DNA from: Didemnitutus sp041906465
Lineage (GTDB): Bacteria > Verrucomicrobiota > Verrucomicrobiia > Opitutales > Opitutaceae
Length of the DNA: 64,000 nt
NCBI GenBank assembly: GCA_041906465.1
Contig: JAYRJE010000024.1
Location: forward strand, 1 to 64,000
Direction: 5' to 3'
The stretch's first letter is position 1, and each line of letters starts with the position of its first letter. Under the pieces are notes generated by a model, which was not told the DNA's origin, did not search any database, and saw only the letters and a program-made list of their open reading frames with translations. Positions 49,604 to 57,871 of this stretch are shown here, one piece after another. The position numbers were made by a program, and so were the translations under genes.

Positions 49604-51480
49604 AGATCGAATGCACTGCTGGACTGCTCTGCCTCCTCTTGACCCCGTTTCGCCTGATGCCGGCGGCCGAAAGTCGCCCCAACATCCTCTGGCTCGTCAG
49701 CGAGGATAACGGGCCGTATCTCGGCTGCTACGGCGATCCCCTCGCGCACACGCCGACGCTCGACCGGCTCGCGCGCGAAGGCATCGTCTACGAACGGTGC
49801 TTCGCGCAGCCGGTGTGCGCGCCATCGCGATTCACGCTCATCACCGGCACCTACGCGGCGAGCAGCGGCCCGGCGCAGCACATGCGCGCGATCGGGCGTC
49901 CGCCGGACGGGCTGAAGGGCTTCCCCGTCTTCCTGCGCAACGCGGGCTACTACGCGACCAACAACGTCAAGACCGACTACAACGCGCCGATCGATCCCAA
50001 GACGACGTGGGACGACTCCAGCCGCACCGCGCACTGGCGCCGCCGGCTCGCGTCGGCCCAGCCGTTCTTCAGCGTCTTCAACCACGAGGTCACGCACGAG
50101 AGCTGCCTGTTTCCCGCGCAGGACAAGCCGCTCGATTTCACGCCCACCGATCCCGCGCGGGTCCGGATTCCGTCCTACCAACCCGACACTCCCGAGATGC
50201 GCGCCGACTGGGCGCGCTACTACGATCACCTGCGCCTGCTCGACGGGCAGATCGCGGCGAAGCTGCGCGACCTGGAAAAAGATGGCCTCGCAGACGACAC
50301 GATCGTGTTCTACTACGCGGACAACGGCGGCGTGCTCCCGCGCAGCAAACGCTTTCTCCAGGCGAGCGGCACGCGCGTCCCGCTCATCGTTTATTTTCCG
50401 CCGAAGTGGCGGCACCTCGCGCCGGCCGCGCCCGGCTCGCGCATCGCGGAGCCGGTCAGCGTCGTCGATTTCGCGCCGACGATCCTCTCGCTGGCCGGCG
50501 TGAAAATTCCCGCCTACATGCCGGGCCGCGCTTTCGCCGGACCGGCGAGGGCCGCGCCGAACGAATTCGTGTTCCTCACGCGCGACCGGATGGACGAGCG
50601 CTACGACATGATGCGCTCCATCGTCGACGCGCGCTGGCTCTACATCCGCAACTTTCGGCCGGACGTCCCGTATGTGCAGCCGCTCGACTACATGTTCAAG
50701 GCGCGCGGCTACCAATCCTGGGCCCGGCTCGCCGCGGCGGGAAAGCTCACGCCGGCGACAGCGCAGTTCTGGGGCGAGAAGCCGTCCGAGGAACTCTACG
50801 ACCTCGAGCGCGATCCCGACAACGTGACGAATCTCGCAGCCTCGCCCGAGCATCGCGCGACGTTGGAGCGGATGCGCGCGCGCCTCCGGCAGCGCATGGT
50901 GGAGATTTGCGACAACGGCCTCCTGCCGGAAGGCTCGAAGCTGGAAGGCTACGAGGCGTCGCACGCTCCGGGCGCCTGGCCGGTCGGGCGAGTGTTCGAC
51001 TTGGCGGTGCGCGCATCGGAGCGCGACGCGGCCAACCTGCCTGCCTTCGTCGCCGCGCTGCACGACGAGAGCGAACCGATCCGCTGGTGGGCCGCGCAAG
51101 GCTGCGCGATGCTCGGACCGCAGGCGGCAACCGCCCGCGATGCGCTTCGCCGCGCGACGGATGACGCGTCGGGCTCCGTCGCGGTTGCGGCCGCCGAGGC
51201 GCTCGCACGGATCGGCGACACCGATGTCGCGTTGCGCGTGCTCGAGCGCGCGCTCGTGGACGACAACGCGCCCGGCGTCGTATTGCAGGCAGGCAACGTG
51301 CTCGATCGTCTGGGCGAGCTCGCGCGCCCAGCCTTGCCGACGATGAAGCGCGCGCTCGCCGCGGCGCCGCCGATGCAGGGCGATCTTTTCCCGCCGCAAT
51401 ACATCCTCAACCACACCGTCGCGGTGCTCGAAGGTCGCTCGACACCGTTCCCGCTGTCGAGCGCTCCCGACGCGCGCTGA
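49600..51480 (+). CDS. Secreted sulfatase with C-terminal HEAT-like repeats
   Basis: A 626-residue protein. Signal peptide (GLLCLLLTPFRLMPAAE), then a sulfatase domain: NILWLVSEDNGPYLGCYG, CAPSRFTLITG (Cys73) and VFYYADNGGVLPRSK. After about residue 460 come helical repeats resembling HEAT/PBS-lyase motifs: EPIRWWAAQGCAMLGPQAATARDALRRA, SVAVAAAEALARIG, and VVLQAGNVLDRLGELARPALPTMKRAL. Sulfatases with such repeats occur in Planctomycetota and Verrucomicrobiota; the repeats may bind partner proteins or substrate. The ATG overlaps the stop of the GH-like gene (ATGA). Confidence 0.92.
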   Translation: MKIECTAGLLCLLLTPFRLMPAAESRPNILWLVSEDNGPYLGCYGDPLAHTPTLDRLAREGIVYERCFAQPVCAPSRFTLITGTYAASSGPAQHMRAIGRPPDGLKGFPVFLRNAGYYATNNVKTDYNAPIDPKTTWDDSSRTAHWRRRLASAQPFFSVFNHEVTHESCLFPAQDKPLDFTPTDPARVRIPSYQPDTPEMRADWARYYDHLRLLDGQIAAKLRDLEKDGLADDTIVFYYADNGGVLPRSKRFLQASGTRVPLIVYFPPKWRHLAPAAPGSRIAEPVSVVDFAPTILSLAGVKIPAYMPGRAFAGPARAAPNEFVFLTRDRMDERYDMMRSIVDARWLYIRNFRPDVPYVQPLDYMFKARGYQSWARLAAAGKLTPATAQFWGEKPSEELYDLERDPDNVTNLAASPEHRATLERMRARLRQRMVEICDNGLLPEGSKLEGYEASHAPGAWPVGRVFDLAVRASERDAANLPAFVAALHDESEPIRWWAAQGCAMLGPQAATARDALRRATDDASGSVAVAAAEALARIGDTDVALRVLERALVDDNAPGVVLQAGNVLDRLGELARPALPTMKRALAAAPPMQGDLFPPQYILNHTVAVLEGRSTPFPLSSAPDAR

Positions 51481-51694
51481 GTGGCACTCCTGCCACGTTA
51501 CTGACTTTTCGACTTTGCCAGATACTAAAGGTGGTCGCCGCCGTCCCGGCATCGTCGGGGGTGCGGACGTTCACCTCAGCCGTAACGACGCAAGGGAATG
51601 TAGGGTCGCCGCTGGTCGGCGGACCGTTCGCGAGCGAGTCCGGCGCCGCGGACAGCGGATTTCGTCCCCGGGTGCGCCGTAGAGGGGCGGCCTC

Positions 51695-51739
51695 CCCGCG
51701 AATACGGGGATTGGGCGCGGCAGGGCATTTCGCTAGACT
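51695..51739 (+). promoter_or_regulatory. Family 1 promoter of the 51807 gene cluster
   Basis: Box CCCGCGAATACGGGGATTG (51695-51713), -35 TTGGGC (51711-51716), exactly 17 bp, -10 TAGACT (51734-51739). The leader would be about 60 nt. The rest of the 326-bp gap (51481-51806) contains no gene that I can support. Confidence 0.72.
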
Positions 51740-51806
51740 GCACCGGTCGCCGCCGGGATTCGGTTCGACGACCATCGTCCAGTCGATCTCCGGCGCGACA
51801 CTTACC

Positions 51807-53780
51807 ATGCGAACACAAAATACCCCCACACTTCGGTGTGTTTTCGCCGCGCCTGCGTCTGCGCGTTTGTCTCGTCGCTCCTCCCTGCGCTCCCGTGTCG
51901 TCGGGTTGCTGACGTTGGGCTGCCTCGTTTTGTCGGCAGGCGCCGCGCCGTCGTATCCGCTCACGGGCGTAGCCGTGCCGCCGAAAAACTATACGGGCGG
52001 CGATGCCAGCAACAGTTTCGGCAACTGGGTGCCCTTGGATTCCACCCAGGTGCACAAGCTGAGGATGGTTTACGGGTCCGACGTCGCCAGCGTGACGAAC
52101 AAGCCCGTCCAGATGGCCCGCGACGTCGCCGGCCGCGATCCGGCCAAAACGCCGGTCATCCCCTACATGGGCGGTTACACCACCAATCTCGCGCCTGACG
52201 CCAATAAAGCCCAGACGACCTACATCAAAGGTGTGGCGATGACGCGGGTCGGCACGCTGGCGACTGCGATCCCTTCGAGCAGCTCGCCCAACCAAGAGAC
52301 GATCAGCTTCAACGTGAACGTCGATCTCTCCAGCCGCGTGACGTATCACGCCCTCACGTTCAATCCGCAAGTGCTCATTCCTCGCAAAGATGATCCCAAT
52401 TTGGCTGGCACCTACGACATCGCTTATGACAAGCCGTGGCAATACGACTCGTGGCTGCGAGTTGATGGCGAACTGATGCAGATCACGTCGGTCACTTACC
52501 TCTCTGGCGACATTGGCGACAAGACCGCCGTGGCACAGGTCACTGCCGTGCGCGGATACGCCGGCACGACAAAGACCGCACACACGGCGAATTCCAGCAA
52601 AGTGTTTTCGCCGACGTATCTCGGGGACAACTTCGAGAATGAGCCGCGCTTCGACCAGGGATATCCCGATAATATCACGCCCAGCACGCCCAAGGACGGC
52701 GTGAATACGATCCGCTATGCGGTCGACCCCGGCACGACGGACGCGGCGGATTTCCGTGCCGATATCATCGACGGCTTCACTGCGCCCAAGCCGGCCGGCG
52801 GCGCCTACGACGGCGCTTGGTGGGACACGTTCAACCAGAAATTCTATAACCTCTGCGATGCGCGCGGAAATCAGATCCGCCCTTCCGAAATCTGGAACTT
52901 CGCCACCGGCGCGCCTTACACCGAGGACGAATTCGTGCAGGAACTGCGCGACTTCACGATTCTCGTGCGCAATTCGATCGCCGCGCCGCCCGCAGGACAT
53001 CCGGCCCCGTATGTTCTCTATGCCAACACCGGCCTCCATACCTACAACCTGCCGACGGGCACCGGAACCGAGATTTTGGTGGATCGGCCAAACGCCACCT
53101 ACGACGACGGACGACTCGACGGCGCCTGTTTCGAGGACTCGTTCCTGACCTACCCGGGCCCGGCGAACGAAAGTTTCCGGCGCGTCGTGGACACCGACCC
53201 CGTCGGCAACGACGACGGCAAGGCTTGGACAAACAACCTTACCAGGATGATCGAGGCCGCGAATAGCCAGCGCCCCTTCATCTGCATGGTCGGCCCGGCG
53301 GGTGAACTTGCCGGCAAGCTCAATCCAACCGAGCCGGACTACTTCCCCAAGATGAAGTTCGCCTACGCGTCGTATCTGATGGCCGTGAACGTGCCGACGG
53401 GTCTCGCGCCCAAGGACATCACGCTCAGCTTCGGACTCCCGCTGCTCGCGCGCCGGGTGACTTCCGGAGACGAAATCTATGGTCTGCCCACCATGTGCTT
53501 CGCGCAGATCGGCAATCCCGTCACGTCGTCCAACCTGACGAATGTCTATCCCGCCGGATTGAAGCTCGCCGCGAGCGGTGCGGCTGCGCACGTTTACGTC
53601 CGCAAGTTCGCGGCCGGCTTTGTCGCGGTGTATCCGTGGGGCGGCTCCGGCGGCACCAATGTGCCCGTCACGCTCCCCTCGCCCGGCGCGAACAAGGTTT
53701 GGAAAGATGCGAACAACGGCACGACGGTGACGTCGCTCACGTTGTCCCCCGGCGGCGCCGCGGTCCTCGTGGCGCAGTGA
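51807..53780 (+). CDS. Large secreted protein, putative GH-like, uncharacterised
   Basis: A 657-residue protein with a signal peptide (RSRVVGLLTLGCLVLSAGAAP). A beta-rich N-terminal half is followed by a region resembling a barrel (PAGGAYDGAWWDTFNQKFYN, YVLYANTGLH, LVDRPNATYDDGRLDGACFEDS, RPFICMVGP). The C-terminal beta-domain closes with VWKDANNGTTVTSLTLSPGGAAVLVAQ, a closing pattern common in putative glycosidases of unknown family. I assign no substrate. A family 1 promoter precedes it, and a SIS gene and the GH38 gene follow on the same strand. An upstream in-frame start at 51531 would place the promoter inside the gene and is rejected. Confidence 0.72.
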   Translation: MRTQNTPTLRCVFAAPASARLSRRSSLRSRVVGLLTLGCLVLSAGAAPSYPLTGVAVPPKNYTGGDASNSFGNWVPLDSTQVHKLRMVYGSDVASVTNKPVQMARDVAGRDPAKTPVIPYMGGYTTNLAPDANKAQTTYIKGVAMTRVGTLATAIPSSSSPNQETISFNVNVDLSSRVTYHALTFNPQVLIPRKDDPNLAGTYDIAYDKPWQYDSWLRVDGELMQITSVTYLSGDIGDKTAVAQVTAVRGYAGTTKTAHTANSSKVFSPTYLGDNFENEPRFDQGYPDNITPSTPKDGVNTIRYAVDPGTTDAADFRADIIDGFTAPKPAGGAYDGAWWDTFNQKFYNLCDARGNQIRPSEIWNFATGAPYTEDEFVQELRDFTILVRNSIAAPPAGHPAPYVLYANTGLHTYNLPTGTGTEILVDRPNATYDDGRLDGACFEDSFLTYPGPANESFRRVVDTDPVGNDDGKAWTNNLTRMIEAANSQRPFICMVGPAGELAGKLNPTEPDYFPKMKFAYASYLMAVNVPTGLAPKDITLSFGLPLLARRVTSGDEIYGLPTMCFAQIGNPVTSSNLTNVYPAGLKLAASGAAAHVYVRKFAAGFVAVYPWGGSGGTNVPVTLPSPGANKVWKDANNGTTVTSLTLSPGGAAVLVAQ

Positions 53781-53868
53781 GTCTCGATCGCGCTCGCCGG
53801 ACACACTGCCGGTGAGCGCTTTTCCTACCCGTCAAAATGAACAGGAACATGCCGGAGACGCTGGTCCA

Positions 53869-54897
53869 ATGACGCCCGCGCGCGTGCGCGGTGCCTACGA
53901 CTCGGACTTGCTCGCGCAACCCGACGCCCTGGTGGCAACGGCCGAGCGCCTGCGCGCGCTAGCGGTTCCATCGCTTCGTGCGGCGCGCTTCCGTCGTGTC
54001 GTGCTCACGGGCATGGGCAGTTCGCTGCACGCGCTCTATCCGTTGCACCGCCGCCTGTGCGCGGCGGGCGTGGTTTCCCTCTGGATAGAAACTGCCGAGT
54101 TGCTGACGCTGGCCGGCGGCGCCGACGGAGAATCGTTGCTGGTTGTCGTTTCCCAATCGGGCGAAAGCGTCGAAGTGTTGCAGTTGCTCGAGTCGGGCCG
54201 CCGCTTCGGACACATCGTCGGCGTCACCAATACTGCCAGCTCCACGCTCGCGCGGCGGGCAGATTCGGTCGTGCCTTTGGCCGCCGGAGCGGAGGCCTCC
54301 GTGTCGTGCCGCACCTACATCGCGACGCTCGCCGCGCTCGACTGGCTGGCCGCCGTGCTCATGAACGGGGATGCCCGAGCGGCGGTGACCGAGGCGGCTG
54401 ATCTCGCCAAGCCGATGCAGGACTACCTTTTTCGGGTGGAGTGGCACGTGGACGCGCTACAGGAGTGGGTGTGTGGGATCGAAAGCGTGTTCGTGGTCGG
54501 GCGCGGCGACTCGCTCGCGACGGCTGGCGCGAGCGGCCTGATCTTGAAAGAAGCGACCGGGCGGCCCGCGGAAGGCATGAGCGCCGCGGCGTTTCGCCAC
54601 GGTCCGATCGAAGTGTCTGGGCCGCGTGTGCTCGTGCTTACCCTGGCCGGCGATGAACGCGCCGAGCCACGGGATCGCCGGCTCGTGGCCGATGTGGTCC
54701 GAGCCGGGGGACGCGCGGCTATGGTGAGCCGGCGCGCGCCGACGGCCGCGGTTTTCGAATTGCCCGCAGTCGCGGACCGGTTGCTGCCACTCGTGGAAAT
54801 CCTGCCCGTGCAGATGCTCACGCTGGCATTTGCGGCCCGCGATGGAACAGAGGCCGGTCGGTTTCGCCACGCGGCCAAGATCACTACGGTCGCCTGA
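53869..54897 (+). CDS. SIS-domain sugar isomerase/deaminase, second paralog
   Basis: A 342-residue double-SIS protein similar to that at 30623-31666: VVLTGMGSSLHALYPLHRR, LLVVVSQSGESVEVLQLL, VSCRTYIATLAALDWL, LILKEATGRPAEGMSAAAFRHG and PLVEILPVQMLTLAFAARDG. It lacks the glutaminase domain of GlmS, so it probably acts on an amino-sugar phosphate or related compound without glutamine. I start it at 53869 (MTPARVRGAYDSD), with GGAGA eleven bases upstream; a GTG at 53812 is also open. It sits between the 51807 gene and the GH38 gene, suggesting that it processes the sugar these release. Unlike the first paralog it has no ROK partner nearby. Confidence 0.85.
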   Translation: MTPARVRGAYDSDLLAQPDALVATAERLRALAVPSLRAARFRRVVLTGMGSSLHALYPLHRRLCAAGVVSLWIETAELLTLAGGADGESLLVVVSQSGESVEVLQLLESGRRFGHIVGVTNTASSTLARRADSVVPLAAGAEASVSCRTYIATLAALDWLAAVLMNGDARAAVTEAADLAKPMQDYLFRVEWHVDALQEWVCGIESVFVVGRGDSLATAGASGLILKEATGRPAEGMSAAAFRHGPIEVSGPRVLVLTLAGDERAEPRDRRLVADVVRAGGRAAMVSRRAPTAAVFELPAVADRLLPLVEILPVQMLTLAFAARDGTEAGRFRHAAKITTVA

Positions 54898-54907
54898 TGC
54901 CGGCGTG

Positions 54908-57610
54908 ATGAGGCCACTCCACCCAGCCGTCTCGATCCTGGCCGCTCTGCTCACGTTGCCGGCGGCGCTCGGCGCCGCGACGCCCGCCGAGCCGCTGCGG
55001 CTCTACCTCGCGGAAGACGACCATACCGACTACCTGTGGACGGCCGACGCGGAAACTTACGATCGCGTGTTCGTCGAGATGCTTGACCATCACCTGCGGC
55101 TCGCGGACGAGACGGCCGGCCACGAGCCGGCGCTGCGGCACCGGTTCAACTGCGACGGCCATTTCTGGCTCTGGGCCTACGAGCGCCGGAAAACACCGGA
55201 AGAATTCGCGGCGCTGATGGCGCGCGTGCGCGATGGCACCATCAGCGTGCCGCTCAATGCGCTGGTGTCGTGCTATGGGGGCCAGCCGACCGAAGCGGCG
55301 TTGCGCGGCATGTATTACGCGGGTCGACTCGAGCGGCGCTTTGGCGTGCGCTTTCGGCTCGCGGTGGCGATGGAAAACCAATCGCTCCCGCTCGGGCTCG
55401 CGTCGCTCTGGGCCGGGGCGGGCGCGGAGTTCAGTTGGCGCGGCGTCTGCGGATGCGCGAGCCGCCTGCGGAATACCGAGCTGGCCCGGCGCGAACACGA
55501 GATCTACTGGTGCACCGGGCCGGACCGGCAGCGTGTATTGATGAAATGGCACTCGCTCGCGCTCCCCGGCGGCAGCAAGCGCTGCGGAGGCTACGCGGAG
55601 GCGTTCGATCCGGTGCAGGCGCTGGCCTTTCTCGAAAACGATCCGACCTTTCTCGCCCGCTATCGCGCGCCCGGGGCCAGCGAGCCCTACCACGTGCGCG
55701 CCGCCTTCGGTTTCGGATGGGACGCGCTCGACCGCAAGACTGGTCAACCCGACGCGCGCGATCCGAAACAATATCCGCTTGTCGCGCACTTCCACGAGAT
55801 CGCGCGCGCCGCGACCACGCCGACGCGACAGGTGATCGTGTCGAACGAGGAGGATTTCTTTCGCGACTTCGCGGCGCGCTACGGCCGCCACTTGCCGGCG
55901 GAATCGGTCAGCTACGGCAACGAGTGGGACCTCTACAGCGCGTCGATGGCGGAGACCTCCGCCCGCGTGCGTCGGGCCGTCGAGCGGCTGCGCGCCGCCG
56001 AGGCGATCGCGACTGTGGCGCGCCTGCGCGGGACCGACCCGCTCGCCGGACGCGAGGCGGCGCGCGACGAGGCCTTTATGGCGCTCGGCGCTTATTGGGA
56101 ACACGATTGGACGGCCGACGGCCCGGTGCCGCGCGCGGTCCGCGCCGCGTGGCAGGAAAAACTCGCCGAGCAGATCGAAAGCTACGTGGACGGGTTGCAG
56201 CGCGACGCGACGGCGGCGCTGGCCAGGCAGATCCCGCGGTCGCCGGATGCCGTGCGGTTCTTCGCCTTCAACCCGCTCGGCTGGGCGCGGACGGACGCGG
56301 CGGATTTTCCCTATGCCGGACCGGACGACATCCACGTGCGCGATCTCGCGGCGGACGCCGACACGCCGCACCAATTCGTCACGACCGGCGGCGTGCGGCA
56401 CTTGCGCATCCTGGCGCGCGACGTGCCTTCGGTGGGCTACAAGGTCTTCGAAATCCGGCCCGGCCCCGGCGACGCGCCCGCGGATGCCGCGGCGACCTTC
56501 CACGAGCGCACGCTGGAGAACTCCCGCGTCAAACTCCGCGTCGAGGCCGACGGCGCCCTCGGCAGTCTGATCCACAAATCCGACCCCGCCATCGAACTCG
56601 CCGCGACGATTCGCGGCGCGAAGATCAACGACTTCGCGCCCGGTTACGCCGATGGGCGCGAGATGGTGCTGGAAAGCAGCGGCCCGGTCTCCGTCACGGT
56701 GCGCGTCGCCAGCGATGCCGAGCGAGAGCACGTCACCCGGGTCACGCTCTACCGCGACTCCGCGCGAGTCGATCTGGACAACGACATCGAGGAAAACTTC
56801 GGCGACGTGCGACACTGGGCGTTCAGCTTCAACCTCGCGCAGCCACACGTGAGAACCGAGGAGATCGGTGCGGTGCTGCGCGTGCGGCGAGCCTCCGACG
56901 GCGGCGACTACGCGGAGCGCAACGCGCGCTGCGACTACGCCACGCTCAATCATTTTGCGGACATCTCAGACGGAGGGAACGCGCACGGCGTCACGCTCTC
57001 GAATTGGGATTGTGCGTTCGTGCGGCTGGGCGAAAGCACGCCGGCGCAGCTCGACACCGCCACCGCGCAGCTCAATGTGCTCGCCGGCGGTCAGGTCGAT
57101 GGCGCTCGCCTCGGTATCCGGAATCAGAACGGCGCGACGCATTTCCGCCAACGTTTCGCGCTCCATCCGCACCGCGGATACGATCCGGTTGCCGCGATGC
57201 GTTTCGCGCTCGAACACCAAAACCCCCTCATTGCCGCCGCGGCGGTGGGCGCGAGCGATACGGCGTCATCCCCTGTCCGCTTTTCCACCCTGACAGTGAG
57301 TGATCCGAGCGTGCTGCTCTGGGCCTGCAAGCCGGCGGACGAAGGCGTAGCTCGCGGGATCGTGGTTCGGTTGTGGAACGTCGCCGACACACCGGTCGCG
57401 GCGTCGCGTGCGCTCGCCGGCGGAATCGCGACAGCCTGGAGCACGACGCACCTCGAGACGGATCTCGCGCCAATGGAAGTTGGCGCCGACGGTGCGATCC
57501 GGGCGGACTTCGCGCGCCAACAGATGCGGACCTTCCGGCTGATGCCGCGCAGTGCGGCGGGCGAAATTCTCACAAATTCCGCTGCGGAGCCGCGGAGATC
57601 GCTTCGCTGA
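54908..57610 (+). CDS. GH38-like alpha-mannosidase, exported
   Basis: A 900-residue protein with a signal peptide (AVSILAALLTLPAALGAA). The GH38 zinc-binding pattern HxDxxW is present as HTDYLW (His39, Asp41). The C-terminal two-thirds has the mannosidase beta-domain (FFAFNPLGWARTDAADFP, SVGYKVFEI, ENSRVKLRVEADGALGSLIHK, ARVDLDNDIEENFGDVRHWAF). It should cleave alpha-mannosidic bonds, though the segment around the expected nucleophile is divergent and specificity could differ. The start follows the SIS stop by ten bases, so they are cotranscribed. A periplasmic location is expected from the signal. Confidence 0.83.
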   Translation: MRPLHPAVSILAALLTLPAALGAATPAEPLRLYLAEDDHTDYLWTADAETYDRVFVEMLDHHLRLADETAGHEPALRHRFNCDGHFWLWAYERRKTPEEFAALMARVRDGTISVPLNALVSCYGGQPTEAALRGMYYAGRLERRFGVRFRLAVAMENQSLPLGLASLWAGAGAEFSWRGVCGCASRLRNTELARREHEIYWCTGPDRQRVLMKWHSLALPGGSKRCGGYAEAFDPVQALAFLENDPTFLARYRAPGASEPYHVRAAFGFGWDALDRKTGQPDARDPKQYPLVAHFHEIARAATTPTRQVIVSNEEDFFRDFAARYGRHLPAESVSYGNEWDLYSASMAETSARVRRAVERLRAAEAIATVARLRGTDPLAGREAARDEAFMALGAYWEHDWTADGPVPRAVRAAWQEKLAEQIESYVDGLQRDATAALARQIPRSPDAVRFFAFNPLGWARTDAADFPYAGPDDIHVRDLAADADTPHQFVTTGGVRHLRILARDVPSVGYKVFEIRPGPGDAPADAAATFHERTLENSRVKLRVEADGALGSLIHKSDPAIELAATIRGAKINDFAPGYADGREMVLESSGPVSVTVRVASDAEREHVTRVTLYRDSARVDLDNDIEENFGDVRHWAFSFNLAQPHVRTEEIGAVLRVRRASDGGDYAERNARCDYATLNHFADISDGGNAHGVTLSNWDCAFVRLGESTPAQLDTATAQLNVLAGGQVDGARLGIRNQNGATHFRQRFALHPHRGYDPVAAMRFALEHQNPLIAAAAVGASDTASSPVRFSTLTVSDPSVLLWACKPADEGVARGIVVRLWNVADTPVAASRALAGGIATAWSTTHLETDLAPMEVGADGAIRADFARQQMRTFRLMPRSAAGEILTNSAAEPRRSLR

Positions 57611-57871
57611 AAACGTGAAACCCCTGGAGCAAAATGAAACGGGCGAGACCGTCAGCGACGGTGGAGCCGGCGCTTGTTGCCAGCCGGTGAGGCATCCGGA
57701 GCGACGCGACCACACAGGCCGTCCTACACAGTTGTTTCGACCGAACTCGGGTCATCCGCGGGAAGTTCTCTGCATGAATCCCCATGGGCCCGACGCCGCC
57801 ATGCGTGCTGCTTCCCCCCCGCTTCGCCTCCCGCCGCGCGTCCGCGCGGAAATATCACTCTATTTTCCCTC

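Noticed and set aside
51531..51806. Upstream extension of the 51807 gene
   Set aside because: The stretch contains the family 1 promoter, and the signal peptide begins only after 51807.
54908..57610. Assigning a precise alpha-1,2, alpha-1,3 or alpha-1,6 specificity to the GH38-like enzyme
   Set aside because: Only the zinc-binding HxDxxW is clear; the residues that set specificity cannot be identified from sequence alone.
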